Below, piece by piece: positions 1-9,293 of a stretch of DNA of 64,000 bases. The translations under genes and the position numbers were made by a program. The first letter of the stretch is position 1; every line of letters starts with the position of its first letter. The notes beneath the pieces were generated by a model. That model was not told where the DNA came from. It did no database searches and saw nothing but the letters and a program-made list of their open reading frames with translations. The stretch lies in NCBI RefSeq assembly GCF_016806835.2, contig NZ_CP086111.1, positions 736,001 to 800,000 of the forward strand, written 5' to 3'. The DNA is from Skermanella rosea. GTDB taxonomy: Bacteria > Pseudomonadota > Alphaproteobacteria > Azospirillales > Azospirillaceae.

Positions 1-309
1 CTGGGCCTCGCGCCGCTTCATGGAGGAGTCGAGATCGGCAGCGGCGTGCAGCCGCAGCCGCTCGGCCTCCTCGCGGGCGTGGGCGATGATGTCCTCGGCT
101 TCCTTCAGCGCGTCGCGCTGACGGCGCTGATAGGAGGCGAGGGTGGCCTGGGCATCCTCGCGGAGCCGCTGCGCTTCTTCCAGTTCCTGGCGGATCTTGT
201 CCGCCCGGTCGTCCAGCATCGCCGTCAGGGCCTTGGCGCCCGGACGGAATGCGAAGAAGAGGAAGATGAAGAAGGCGACGGCGACCCAGAATTCAGCAGC
301 TTGAAACAT
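1..309 (-). CDS. atpF: ATP synthase F0 subunit b (3' end outside window)
   Basis: Partial gene; the first 103 codons are visible. It encodes the peripheral stalk subunit of the F1F0 ATP synthase. The visible protein has one N-terminal membrane segment (about residues 5-21, rich in Phe, ending at FRPGAK) followed by a charged helix heptad region (DKIRQELEEAQRLRED) typical of the stator coiled coil. Its ATG overlaps the stop of the upstream b' gene in a TGATG arrangement, so the two are translationally coupled. It is the last visible gene of the minus-strand operon atpI-atpB-atpE-atpF'-atpF. Confidence 0.93.
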   Translation of the reverse strand, partial: MFQAAEFWVAVAFFIFLFFAFRPGAKALTAMLDDRADKIRQELEEAQRLREDAQATLASYQRRQRDALKEAEDIIAHAREEAERLRLHAAADLDSSMKRREAQ

Positions 310-977
310 CAGCCACGCTCCTGCATCACGGCGCCGACGGCCGTATCGGCCCGGGCGGCATCGACCTTGATGCCGCCGAGCTTCTCGGCGGTCTGCTGGG
401 CGATCTCGGCCGCCACGGAGCGGACGCTGGTGAGCGCCGTTTCCTTTGCCGCGTTGATCCGCTCCTCGGCGGCGCGGGTCTTGGCGGCCAGATCGGCATT
501 GAACTGGGCCTGACGGCCCGAGGACGCCGAAGCGATGTCGGCGGTCGTGGCGGCCATCACCGACTGGGCATGCGCCCGGGCGTCGGTCAGGGCCTTCTCG
601 TAGCCTTCCATGACACCGGCCGACTCCTCCCGGAGCGCGGAGGCCCGGTCGAGGTCGTTGGTGATCCGCTCCTGCCGCTCCTCCAGCACCTCGGCGACCT
701 TGGGCAGAGCCACCTTGGCCATGAGGAAGTAGAGGGCGATGAACGAGATCGCCAGCCAGATCAGCTGGGGGGCGAAGACTGTGGGATCGAGCTGGGGCAG
801 GCCGCCGCTGCCATGCTCTGCGCCGTGGGCCAAGTCGGCCCCGTGCGCGGCATCGCCGGCCGCTCCATGATCCGCCTGGGCCAGGGCGCTGCCCGCCGTG
901 ACGACGAGCATCGTCCAGGCGAGACCAACGCGCCCGGCCAGTCCGCCCGCACGCAGACGAGCCAAAAACTTGGGCAT
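309..977 (-). CDS. atpF': ATP synthase F0 subunit b'
   Basis: Second b-type stator subunit, found with b in alphaproteobacteria, where b and b' form the peripheral stalk. 222 aa from the ATG at 977, which has AGGGG upstream; a longer in-frame start at 1043 would add unrelated sequence. The protein has an unusual N-terminal extension: a hydrophobic stretch ending in GSALAQA (about 20-34) that resembles a signal peptide, then a His/Ala/Gly-rich linker (35-58), then the conserved membrane segment (about 71-92, QLIWLAISFIALYFLMAKVALP) and a long coiled-coil region. It lies between atpE and atpF in the operon. Confidence 0.93.
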   Translation of the reverse strand: MPKFLARLRAGGLAGRVGLAWTMLVVTAGSALAQADHGAAGDAAHGADLAHGAEHGSGGLPQLDPTVFAPQLIWLAISFIALYFLMAKVALPKVAEVLEERQERITNDLDRASALREESAGVMEGYEKALTDARAHAQSVMAATTADIASASSGRQAQFNADLAAKTRAAEERINAAKETALTSVRSVAAEIAQQTAEKLGGIKVDAARADTAVGAVMQERG

Positions 978-1076
978 GATCGATCCCCTAAGCTTGCGGC
1001 GCCGGTCGCCGGGACGGTGATCCCGTTGAGCCAGGCGCCGCATGTGAGCGAAAACCAGCTTCGTTCAGGCTCGAGC

Positions 1077-1301
1077 TTAGGCGAACAGGATCAGGAAGGC
1101 GATCAGCAGGGCGAACAGCGCCACGGCTTCCGTCAGCGCGAAGCCCAGAATGCCGATCGGGAAGACCGCCGCGCGCGATGCCGGGTTGCGGGCGATCGAG
1201 CTGATCAGGGTCGAGAAGATGTTGCCGATGCCGAGGCCAACACCGAACAGGGCGAAAACCGCCAGACCGGCGCCGATGAACTTAGCGGCTTCTGCGTCCA
1301 T
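1077..1301 (-). CDS. atpE: ATP synthase F0 subunit c
   Basis: Proteolipid c subunit of the rotating ring. 74 aa from the ATG at 1301 (MDAEAAKF), the usual size; an upstream in-frame ATG at 1373 adds a tail absent from the family. It forms two hydrophobic helices joined by the polar loop ARNP (37-40), and the second helix carries the proton-binding carboxylate, Glu58, in the context [10 protein letters not shown]. It sits between atpB and atpF' in the operon, and in E. coli-type operons this gene is the most heavily translated of the set. Confidence 0.95.
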   Translation of the reverse strand: MDAEAAKFIGAGLAVFALFGVGLGIGNIFSTLISSIARNPASRAAVFPIGILGFALTEAVALFALLIAFLILFA

Positions 1302-1396
1302 GATTAGATACCCTTCTTTTGAGACTGGAAAGTAAGACAGGTGGGTGGTGTCGAGTAACCCGCGGCGCGGCACCGATCAATGGCCGGAGGGGCCGA

Positions 1397-2140
1397 TCAG
1401 TGCAGTTCCAGGGCGTCGCGGATATAGAGGCAGGTCAGGATCGTGAACACGTAGGCCTGAAGCAGGGCCACGAGGATTTCGAAACCGACCAGTGCAACGT
1501 TGATCGCGAGCGGCAGGATGCCGATCGTGTAGCCGAGGCCGCCGAGACCGGCGCCGAGCAGGACCGAGAAGCCGCCGAACACCTTCAGCATCGTGTGGCC
1601 GGCCATCATGTTGGCGAACAACCGGATGGACAGGCTGACCGGACGCGACAGGTAGGACAGGACCTCGATCGGGATCAGGATCGGCGCCAGCGCGATCGGC
1701 GCGCCGTGCGGCATGAACAGCGAGAAGAAGTGGAAGCCGTGCTTGATCAGTCCCAGCAGGGTGACGAAGACGAACACCGTCAAGGCCAGCCCGAAGGTGA
1801 CGATGATGTGGCTGGTGAACGTGAAGGTCCCCGGGATCATGCCCAGCAGGTTGCCGACCAGGATGAACATGAACAGCGAGAACACGAAGGGGAAGTATTT
1901 CCGCGCATCGGGACCCGCGTTCTCGCGCACCATGTTGGCGACGAACTCGTAGAACATTTCGGCCAGCGACTGCATGCGGCCCGGGACCAGGGCCCGGCCG
2001 CGCATGCCGAACACGATGAAGCCGGTGATCAGCGCGACTGCAATCACCATGTACAGCGACGAATTGCTGAACGATGCGTCGAGGCCGCCGACATTGATCG
2101 GCACGTACCTCTGGATTTGGAATTGGTGAAGCGGATCCAC
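1397..2140 (-). CDS. atpB: ATP synthase F0 subunit a
   Basis: Membrane proton channel subunit a, 247 aa with several hydrophobic helices. The essential arginine is in SIRLFANMMAGH (Arg173), next to the segment that faces the c ring. The C-terminal half includes the typical VALVGFEILVALLQAYVF segment. It follows atpI by a short gap and precedes atpE in the minus-strand operon. Full length for the family. Confidence 0.95.
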   Translation of the reverse strand: MDPLHQFQIQRYVPINVGGLDASFSNSSLYMVIAVALITGFIVFGMRGRALVPGRMQSLAEMFYEFVANMVRENAGPDARKYFPFVFSLFMFILVGNLLGMIPGTFTFTSHIIVTFGLALTVFVFVTLLGLIKHGFHFFSLFMPHGAPIALAPILIPIEVLSYLSRPVSLSIRLFANMMAGHTMLKVFGGFSVLLGAGLGGLGYTIGILPLAINVALVGFEILVALLQAYVFTILTCLYIRDALELH

Positions 2141-2178
2141 GGTCGTCCTCGTTCAGCCAAACTTTGCGTCTGGCGCTG

Positions 2179-2535
2179 TTATTGTTCCGGCCCGTCTTCC
2201 GGCTTCCGCATGCTCCGGTAGCCCGGTGCGTAGCCGACGCCTGTGACGGCCCGGTAGACATTCACAATTCCGGCCCCGGCGCCAAGGAAAAACATCCCGA
2301 TCAGGCCCCAGGGCGTCGTACCCAGCCAGCGATCCAGCAGCAGGCCGCCGCCGACGCCGATGATCATGGCGGCCACCAGTTCGATCCCGATCCGGAAGGC
2401 GAGCCCGAGGGACTTCCTCGGCAGGTCGTCATCCCCGTCAGGCTTGGAAGCCGGGCCGGCGCTGCGTTCCCGCGCCTTCCGCAAACGGGCATCGATGTCG
2501 TCCAACGAAGGTGGGGGAGACTGGTCGTCGCTCAT
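2179..2535 (-). CDS. atpI: AtpI/Atp1-family small membrane protein
   Basis: First gene of the F0 operon, about 118 aa from the ATG at 2535 (MSDDQSP); an ATG at 2547 is also in frame. A charged N-terminal half is followed by two hydrophobic helices (around LAFRIGIELVAAMIIGVGGG and WGLIGMFFLGAGAGIVNVYR), which is the layout of the AtpI family. These proteins are thought to help c-ring assembly or Mg2+ supply. The position upstream of atpB and directly behind the promoter at 2587-2615 supports the call. Confidence 0.88.
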   Translation of the reverse strand: MSDDQSPPPSLDDIDARLRKARERSAGPASKPDGDDDLPRKSLGLAFRIGIELVAAMIIGVGGGLLLDRWLGTTPWGLIGMFFLGAGAGIVNVYRAVTGVGYAPGYRSMRKPEDGPEQ

Positions 2536-2586
2536 GTCCGGTCCCACTTCCCCCGGTTGGCCGGGAAGCCGCGCGAAAGCGGCGGC

Positions 2587-2615
2587 ACCATACGGTTAGG
2601 GCAGTACCCTGTCAA
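2587..2615 (-). promoter_or_regulatory. sigma70-type promoter of the atp F0 operon
   Basis: Read on the minus strand there is a perfect -35 box TTGACA (complement of 2610-2615), a 17-base spacer and a -10 box TATGGT (complement of 2587-2592). It lies about 50 bases upstream of the atpI start and is the best housekeeping promoter match I see in the window. Function inferred from consensus and position. Confidence 0.75.
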
Positions 2616-2778
2616 GTCGCAAAACCCTCCTTCCAAGTGGTTGAATTACTTGGATTTCCGACGCAACTGACCCCTTCGAAAGGCTCTTCGGAGAGGCTTT
2701 TGGGGGCCTTGAAGCGCCGATGCGACACTATGTACGCGCGGCGCGTACCGCCGCGCTGCGCCGGTTCCGGACCATTCG

Positions 2779-3393
2779 TCAGGAGTCCAGGTGGGCGGCG
2801 ATCGTCTCCGCCATCTTGTCCGGCGCGGTGCCGTGGGCGAAGGCTTCGAGGAACTTCCCGTCGGGTCCCATCAGGTAGACGAAGGACGAATGGTCCATCG
2901 TGTAGTAGTCGCCGCCGCCCTTGTCCGGGGCCTTCGCGAAATAGACCCGATAGGCCCGCGCCGCCCCGGCGACCTGTTCCGGCGTGCCGGTCAGCCCGAC
3001 CAGCCGGGGATGGAACTGGGCGACGTAATCGGCCATCTGCGTCACGGTGTCACGCTCGGGATCGATCGTGATGAACAGCGGCTGGACCTGGTCGGCCTTG
3101 GCGCCCAGACGGTCCAGGGCGGTCGCCATCACCTGCAGTTCCGTCGGGCAGACGTCCGGGCAGAAGGTGAAGCCGAAATAGACCAGCATGTGGCGGCCCT
3201 GGTAATCGGCCTGGGTGACCGGGCGGCCGGTATGGTCGGTCAGCGAGAACGGACCGCCGATCAGGGCCGTGCCGGTCTGGGTGCCGCCCCGGGTGCCGCC
3301 GGGCAGCTGGGAGACCTGCCACCAGACGATCCCGGCGGCGATCAGCAGGCCGATCAGGGTGCCGACGGCGAGGCGGATGAGGCGTTGGTTCAT
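2779..3393 (-). CDS. SCO1/SenC/PrrC-family copper chaperone
   Basis: Membrane-anchored thioredoxin-fold protein that delivers copper to the CuA site of cytochrome oxidase. 204 aa from the ATG at 3393 (MNQRLIRL). Residues 7-26 form an N-terminal membrane anchor. The copper ligands are visible: CPDVC (Cys78 and Cys82) and a downstream His168 in TMDHSSFVYL. The family motif FTFCPDVCPTEL is intact. It stands alone and diverges from ldh; a copper-resistance operon follows about 1.3 kb away on the other strand, which fits a copper-handling neighbourhood. Confidence 0.92.
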   Translation of the reverse strand: MNQRLIRLAVGTLIGLLIAAGIVWWQVSQLPGGTRGGTQTGTALIGGPFSLTDHTGRPVTQADYQGRHMLVYFGFTFCPDVCPTELQVMATALDRLGAKADQVQPLFITIDPERDTVTQMADYVAQFHPRLVGLTGTPEQVAGAARAYRVYFAKAPDKGGGDYYTMDHSSFVYLMGPDGKFLEAFAHGTAPDKMAETIAAHLDS

Positions 3394-3478
3394 TGTCCTG
3401 ACTGCGGTTGCATGGAGCGGGGCGAACAGGCCGGGCGATTCACACCTTGACCGGGTTATCTGTTCCGGCCGAGGGTAG

Positions 3479-4516
<1,038 letters not shown>

Positions 4517-4572
4517 ATCCGACGGCCGTTCCGCGCGCTTCCGGCTGCCGCACCCGCCGCCCGGCGGTAACG

Positions 4573-4601
4573 GCCCTGGCGTCGGCGAAGACCCAGGGCC
4601 C
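4573..4601 (+). terminator. putative terminator hairpin after ldh
   Basis: An 8-bp perfect stem (GGCCCTGG at 4573-4580 pairing with CCAGGGCC at 4594-4601) with a 13-base loop lies about 55 bases after the ldh stop. Only a short CCCTT follows rather than a T run, so termination strength is uncertain. Confidence 0.45.
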
Positions 4602-4680
4602 CCTTGCAACCCGGCCGACCCCTGCAATACACTGCGGCCGTCCGGGCGAGAAGCCCGCAGGCATGGAATCGGCAGTGGGC

Positions 4681-5103
4681 ATGCGCTTCACACGGGTCTT
4701 TGCGGCCGTGCTGTTCAGTCTCCTCCTCGGCTGGGGAGGCGCCGTCATGTCCGGTGCCGCCGCTTCCGTCGCGCCCCATCCTGCCGTGTCTTCGGGCGAA
4801 AGCGCCGGGGACGGTTGCGACGAGCGGCCGGGGCACCACGGGTACTCGGTGCCGGGGCACCACGGGTACTCGGGGAATCATAAACACCACGATCATCGGA
4901 CCGAGGGCGACCACGGGGAGCATTCCAAACTCTCCCACCAGGGCTGCTGCGCGATGGCCTGCGGCATGTCGGCCCTGGAACCGGCCGATCCCGGGGTGAA
5001 CCCCGTCGAGTGGACGTCCGTCCGCGTCCAGCCCCTGGCCGACGACGTGCTCCGGGACCGATCCGTCTCCCCCTTGCGGCGGCCCCCCAGACCCGCGGCC
5101 TGA
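4681..5103 (+). CDS. His-rich periplasmic protein, copper-cluster associated
   Basis: 140 aa from ATG 4681 (ATG 4663 is an alternative). Residues 1-30 resemble a signal peptide. Residues 50-86 are extremely rich in His and include an eight-residue tandem duplication PGHHGYSV/PGHHGYSG encoded by a 24-bp DNA repeat at 4828-4875, then HKHHDH. A cysteine cluster QGCCAMACGM follows (88-96). The tail ends in SPLRRPPRPAA, a style seen in DUF2946-like proteins near copper genes. I infer periplasmic metal binding; the exact family is not certain. First gene of the cluster leading to copA and copB. Confidence 0.7.
   Translation: MRFTRVFAAVLFSLLLGWGGAVMSGAAASVAPHPAVSSGESAGDGCDERPGHHGYSVPGHHGYSGNHKHHDHRTEGDHGEHSKLSHQGCCAMACGMSALEPADPGVNPVEWTSVRVQPLADDVLRDRSVSPLRRPPRPAA
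4828..4875 (+). repeat. 24-bp tandem duplication in the His-rich gene
   Basis: The unit beginning CCGGGGCACCACGGGTACTC starts at 4828 and again at 4852. It is in frame and duplicates eight residues (PGHHGYS plus one), so the copy number directly changes the number of His pairs. Confidence 0.85.
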
Positions 5104-5208
5104 CGCCGACCTCCCCCCGCTTTACCGTTCCGGGCCTCCGCGCCCGGAAGCAGCCACTTTTCCATGTCTCTCCGGCGCCGATGGGGCCGGAGACGGAGGA
5201 CACCCGAC

Positions 5209-5781
5209 ATGCGTCCGCATATCCGCACCCTGCATGCCGTCGCCGCCCTCGTGACCGGCGTCGGCCTCCTGGCCGCTTCGGCCGCGGCTGTCGCCGCCCC
5301 CGGCAAGGCCGGCCACACACATGATACCGCCGCTATCGGCGAGCCCGCGAAGGCGACCGCCAAGACACGCACCGTCCAGGTCGAGATGGGCGACAACTAC
5401 TACGAGCCTGGGACCATCGCGGTGAAGGCCGGGGAGACCGTCCGCTTCGTCGTCAGGAACACGGGCGAGTTCCTGCACGAGTTCAACATCGGCACCGCGG
5501 CGATGCATGCGGCCCACCAGAAGGAAATGGCCATGATGGTGGACCACGGCATGCTGACTGAGACCGGCGTGAACGAGGAGATGATGAAGATGGATCACTC
5601 CGGCATGCCGGACATGGGCCATTCCATGAAGCACGACGACCCCAACAGCGTCCTCGTGGAGCCCGGCCAGACCGGGGAACTGGTCTGGAAGTTCTCCAGG
5701 CAGGCGACGATCGAGTTCGCCTGCAACATGCCGGGCCACTACGAGTCCGGGATGGTCGGCAAGGTCGCGTTCCAGCGCTGA
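5209..5781 (+). CDS. Plastocyanin/cupredoxin-family copper protein
   Basis: Periplasmic type-1 copper protein, 190 aa from the ATG at 5209, which has GGAGGA upstream. A signal peptide spans about 1-30 (ends AAAVAAPG). The cupredoxin ligands are visible as His90 (FLHEFN), Cys172 (FACNMPGHY), His177 and Met182. Between them lies an insertion rich in Met and His (96-141: MMVDHGM, MMKMDHSGMPDMGH) that could bind extra Cu(I). Similar proteins occur next to copA in copper-resistance operons. Only 13 bases separate it from copA, so co-transcription is likely. Confidence 0.88.
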   Translation: MRPHIRTLHAVAALVTGVGLLAASAAAVAAPGKAGHTHDTAAIGEPAKATAKTRTVQVEMGDNYYEPGTIAVKAGETVRFVVRNTGEFLHEFNIGTAAMHAAHQKEMAMMVDHGMLTETGVNEEMMKMDHSGMPDMGHSMKHDDPNSVLVEPGQTGELVWKFSRQATIEFACNMPGHYESGMVGKVAFQR

Positions 5782-5794
5782 GGGAGGACGGCCC

Positions 5795-7522
5795 ATGCAC
5801 GAGGCATCGCGCGGCCTTTCCCGCCGCGCCGCCCTCAGGCTCGCCGGAGCGGCGGGCCTGGCGGGCATCGTCACGGTCCATCCCGGCCGCCGCGTCTTCG
5901 CGGCCGCCGACCAAAGCCTGGACCTTGCCGTCGAACGGACCCGCATCACGATCGACGGCGAGACCAGCGGCGCCATTTCCATCGGCGGCTCGATCCCCGC
6001 GCCCACGCTGCGCTGGCGCGAGGGTCAGGAGGTGGTCGTCCACGTGACCAACCGGCTGGACGAGGCGACCTCCATCCACTGGCACGGCCTGCTGCTCCAG
6101 GGCGTCATGGACGGCGCGCCGGGCTTCAACGGCTACCGGCCGATCGGCCCCGGCGAGACCTACACCTACCGGTTCAAGCTCCGCCAGGCCGGCACCTACT
6201 GGTACCACAGCCACTCCGCCTCCCAGGAGCAGGAGGGCATGTACGGCGCCATCGTGATCGAGCCCGCCGGGCGCGATCCCGTCCGGACCGACCGCGACTA
6301 CGTCGTGCTGCTTTCCGACCACACGCCCGAAGCGCCCGAGTCCGTGCTGCGCAAGCTCAAGGTCAGCGAAGGCTATTACAACAACGGCAGGCGCACCCTG
6401 GTCGACTTCTTCCGGGACGCCCGGCGCGACGGCCTGGGCGCCACGATCGACGACCGCCTCGCCTGGGGCGGGATGCGCATGGACGCCACCGACCTCGCCG
6501 ACGTGACCGGATACCGGTTCCTGGTCAACGGCAAGGGCCCGAAGGACAACTGGACCGCCGTCTGCGACCCCGGCGAGCGGGTACGGCTCAGGGTCGTCAA
6601 CGGTTCGGCCATGTCGATCTTCGACGTCCGCATCCCCGGCCTGGCCATGACCGTGGTCGCGGCCGACGGGCAGAACGTGGTGCCGGTGAAGGTCGACGAG
6701 TTCCGCATCGGCGTCGGCGAGACCTACGACGTCATCGTCATGCCGACCGGGGACAAGCCTTTCACCTTTTTCGCCGAGCCGATCGACCGCACCGGCTTCG
6801 CCCGGGCGACGCTCGCCTCCCGGGAGGGTCTGGAGGGCGATATCCCCGAGCGGCGCCCCCGCGCCATCCTGACCATGGCCGACATGGCCATGGCCCATGG
6901 CGGCATGGACCATGGCTCGATGGATCACGGCACCATGGACCATGGTTCGATGAACCAAGGCGCCATGGCCGGCATGGACCACGGTTCCATGCCCGGAATG
7001 GACCATGGCGCCATGCAGGGCATGGATCACGGTGCCGCGGCACGCCCGGAACGCGCGGTCGGCTGGGCCGACGCGGGGACGCCTCCGGGGACAAAGGCCC
7101 TCTCCTACGCGGACCTGAAGTCGTTCTCGAAGGCCAGGGACCGGCGCGAGCCCTCCCACGAGATCGAGATCCAGCTCACGGGCATGATGTCGCGCTACAT
7201 CTGGACCCTGAACGGCCGGAAGTTCGACGAGGGTGCCGCGATCCGGGTCGCTTACGGCGATCGGATCCGGATCCGCTTCGTCAACACGACCATGATGGCC
7301 CACCCGATGCACCTGCACGGCATGTTCGTCGAGCTGGAGAACGGCCAGACGGACCGGATGCCCCGGAAGCACGTCGTGCTCGTGCCGCCGGGCCAGGTCA
7401 CCACGGTCCAGCTGACCGCCGACGAGCCCGGCGAGTGGCCCCTCCACTGCCATCTCCTCTACCACATGGCCTCGGGCATGATGACGCGGTTCATCGTCGA
7501 ACCCCGCACGGCGAGCCTCTGA
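5795..7522 (+). CDS. copA: Multicopper oxidase of copper resistance (CopA)
   Basis: 575-aa periplasmic oxidase, probably oxidising Cu(I) to Cu(II). The N-terminus carries a Tat signal (LSRRAALRLAG at about 8-18). All copper-site motifs are present: HWHG (95-98), WYHSHS (about 135), HPMHLHG (about 503) and the C-terminal HCHLLYHMASGMM (about 551-563). Residues of about 360-415 are a Met/His-rich segment with repeated MDHGSM/MDHGAM units, the copper-loading region of CopA/PcoA. Downstream copB starts 13 bases later. Confidence 0.95.
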   Translation: MHEASRGLSRRAALRLAGAAGLAGIVTVHPGRRVFAAADQSLDLAVERTRITIDGETSGAISIGGSIPAPTLRWREGQEVVVHVTNRLDEATSIHWHGLLLQGVMDGAPGFNGYRPIGPGETYTYRFKLRQAGTYWYHSHSASQEQEGMYGAIVIEPAGRDPVRTDRDYVVLLSDHTPEAPESVLRKLKVSEGYYNNGRRTLVDFFRDARRDGLGATIDDRLAWGGMRMDATDLADVTGYRFLVNGKGPKDNWTAVCDPGERVRLRVVNGSAMSIFDVRIPGLAMTVVAADGQNVVPVKVDEFRIGVGETYDVIVMPTGDKPFTFFAEPIDRTGFARATLASREGLEGDIPERRPRAILTMADMAMAHGGMDHGSMDHGTMDHGSMNQGAMAGMDHGSMPGMDHGAMQGMDHGAAARPERAVGWADAGTPPGTKALSYADLKSFSKARDRREPSHEIEIQLTGMMSRYIWTLNGRKFDEGAAIRVAYGDRIRIRFVNTTMMAHPMHLHGMFVELENGQTDRMPRKHVVLVPPGQVTTVQLTADEPGEWPLHCHLLYHMASGMMTRFIVEPRTASL

Positions 7523-7535
7523 TGCGGGGATCAGT

Positions 7536-8315
7536 ATGCGAATGACGAAGACAAGCCTCCGGACGGCGGCGCTCGCGGCGGGATCCGTCCTGCTGGCGCT
7601 GTCGGCGGTCCCGTCGCGCGCCGCCGCGCAGGAACACGGCGGACCCCGGGACGCGGACCAGGCCGAGCAGTTCCACGAGGAGCCGCCGATCCTCTCGACT
7701 CTCCTCATCGACCGGCTGGAGCATCGCTGGCGGGACGGCGAGAACTCGATCGACTGGGAGGTGCAGGGCTGGATCGGCGGAGACACCAACAAGGCCTGGT
7801 TCAACGCCGAAGGCAGCAAAGCCGTGGACGGGGAGGTGGAGGAAGCGGAATTCCAGCTCCTCTACAGCCGCATGACGTCGGAGTTCTGGGACCTCCAGGC
7901 CGGCATCCGGCACGACGTTCGTCCCCGGCCGCAGACGACCTATGGGGTGGTCGGGTTCCAGGGAGTGGCGCCGTACTTCTTCGACGTGACCGCCCAGCTC
8001 TTCGTCAGCGAGGACGGCGACTTCAGCGCCCGCCTGGAAGCCGAGTACGACCTGCTCATCACGCAGAAGCTCGTCCTGCAGCCGGTCGCCGAGATCAACG
8101 TCTCGGCCCAGCGGGTCCGGGAGCTCCATGTCGGTCCCGGCTTCAACGACGTGGAGCTGGGATTGCGCCTGCGCTACGAGGTCGTCCGCGAGTTCGCTCC
8201 CTACATCGGCGTGAACTGGGAACGGAAGCTGGGCGAGACCGCCGACATCGCCCGGGACCATGGCGAGGACCCGAGCGACCTGTCCTTCGTCACCGGCGTG
8301 CGGTTCTGGTTCTAG
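7536..8315 (+). CDS. copB: Copper resistance outer membrane protein CopB
   Basis: 259 aa with a signal peptide (about 1-31, ending SRAAAQE). The mature part shows alternating beta-strand patterns and the CopB-family phrases LLIDRLEHRW, NKAWFNAEG, SEFWDLQAGIRHD and AEYDLLITQKLVLQP, ending in VTGVRFWF with a terminal Phe as in outer membrane barrels. It is the last gene of the copper operon. No copRS two-component pair is present in the window. Confidence 0.93.
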   Translation: MRMTKTSLRTAALAAGSVLLALSAVPSRAAAQEHGGPRDADQAEQFHEEPPILSTLLIDRLEHRWRDGENSIDWEVQGWIGGDTNKAWFNAEGSKAVDGEVEEAEFQLLYSRMTSEFWDLQAGIRHDVRPRPQTTYGVVGFQGVAPYFFDVTAQLFVSEDGDFSARLEAEYDLLITQKLVLQPVAEINVSAQRVRELHVGPGFNDVELGLRLRYEVVREFAPYIGVNWERKLGETADIARDHGEDPSDLSFVTGVRFWF

Positions 8316-8348
8316 GGTTCCTGCACTCCGGTTCCGCTGAGTAGGCTC

Positions 8349-8385
8349 GCCGTAAGTCGGCCTGTGCCAAAGGCCGGCTTACGGC
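8349..8385. terminator. bidirectional hairpin between copB and phoH
   Basis: GCCGTAAGTCGGCC (8349-8362) pairs with GGCCGGCTTACGGC (8372-8385) apart from one offset position, around a nine-base loop. It sits between the convergent ends of copB and phoH. No T run is present on either side. Confidence 0.55.
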
Positions 8386-8404
8386 ATTCCGCACCGTCGG
8401 AAGG

Positions 8405-9106
8405 TCAGGAGAGCAGCGGCATCATCGCGGCCACCAGCGGGTGGCGGACGATGTCCTGGGTGGTCAGGCGGACGATGGCGACGTCGTCCAGCGGGTCGAG
8501 CCGGCGCACGGCCTCCTCCAGGCCGGACATGCCGGGCAGCAGGTCGGTCTGGTCGGGATCGCCGGTGATCACCATGGTGGAATGCCAGCCCAGCCGGGTC
8601 AGCAGCATCTTGATCTGCTGGAACGTCATGTTCTGCGCCTCGTCCACGATGACGAAGCTGCGCGAGATCGTCCGTCCGCGCATGTACGCGAGGGGGGCGA
8701 TCTCGACCGTACCGTCCTTGGTCATCTGGCGCACCTGGCGGGCGCCCAGCCGGTCGGACAGCGCGTCGTAGATCGGACGCATCCACGGGTCCATCTTCTC
8801 GTTGATGTCGCCGGGCAGGAAGCCCAGGCTCTCGCCCGCCTCGACGACCGGCCGGGTGATCACGATGCGCGTCACCCTGCCGGCGCTCATCGCCTCGACC
8901 GCCTTGGTGACGGCCAGATAGGTCTTGCCGGTCCCCGCGGGCCCGACCGCCAGCGTCAGCGCATGGGTATCGATCGCCGCCATCAGCGCTTCCTGGTTGG
9001 ACGTGCGCGGCTTCACCGTCTTCAGGTAGCTCTGTTCGCGGAAGCCGTCCTCGTCGGCTTCGGTGAGAGCCACGACCCGGGCCGAGGAAGCGGTGCGTTT
9101 TGCCAT
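8405..9106 (-). CDS. phoH: PhoH-family ATPase
   Basis: Cytoplasmic P-loop ATPase, 233 aa from ATG 9106 (MAKRTAS). Walker A is GPAGTGKT (55-62) and Walker B is FVIVDEAQN; the family hallmarks ITRPVVEAGESLGFLPG and ITGDPDQTDL are intact. It lacks an N-terminal KH or PIN domain, so it is the short PhoH form; its cellular role is poorly defined. A second in-frame ATG at 9184 follows a perfect AGGAGG, overlapping the stop of a 10-codon reading frame (9220-9188). The start is therefore ambiguous: 9106 by protein look, 9184 by ribosome binding site. Confidence 0.88.
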   Translation of the reverse strand: MAKRTASSARVVALTEADEDGFREQSYLKTVKPRTSNQEALMAAIDTHALTLAVGPAGTGKTYLAVTKAVEAMSAGRVTRIVITRPVVEAGESLGFLPGDINEKMDPWMRPIYDALSDRLGARQVRQMTKDGTVEIAPLAYMRGRTISRSFVIVDEAQNMTFQQIKMLLTRLGWHSTMVITGDPDQTDLLPGMSGLEEAVRRLDPLDDVAIVRLTTQDIVRHPLVAAMMPLLS

Positions 9107-9267
9107 GGTGCGTCGTCCTTTCCCTTCGCTGGCATCCTGGTTGAGGGGATCCCAGGCGCTGCATGTGTCAAACGGGGCTCTCATCGATCACCTCCTGCTG
9201 CCGAAGCGGCGTTGGGCCATGTCGTTCTCCTGGACCGTTGAAACCGGCTTTGGGGACTTGAAGGCGG

Positions 9268-9293
9268 GCACAAAAAAACCTCCCGGACGGGAG
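9268..9293 (-). terminator. intrinsic terminator upstream of phoH
   Basis: On the minus strand AACCTCCCGTCCGGGAGGTT forms an 8-bp stem with a four-base loop followed directly by a run of seven T. It is a textbook Rho-independent terminator. It points the same way as phoH but lies about 160-185 bases upstream of its start, with no recognisable minus-strand gene before it. It may end a small RNA or act as a 5' leader attenuator. Confidence 0.85.

Noticed and set aside
46-513. Open frame on the plus strand over the ATP synthase b/b' genes
   Set aside because: It is the antisense shadow of GC-rich coding sequence; the minus-strand translation matches known subunits.
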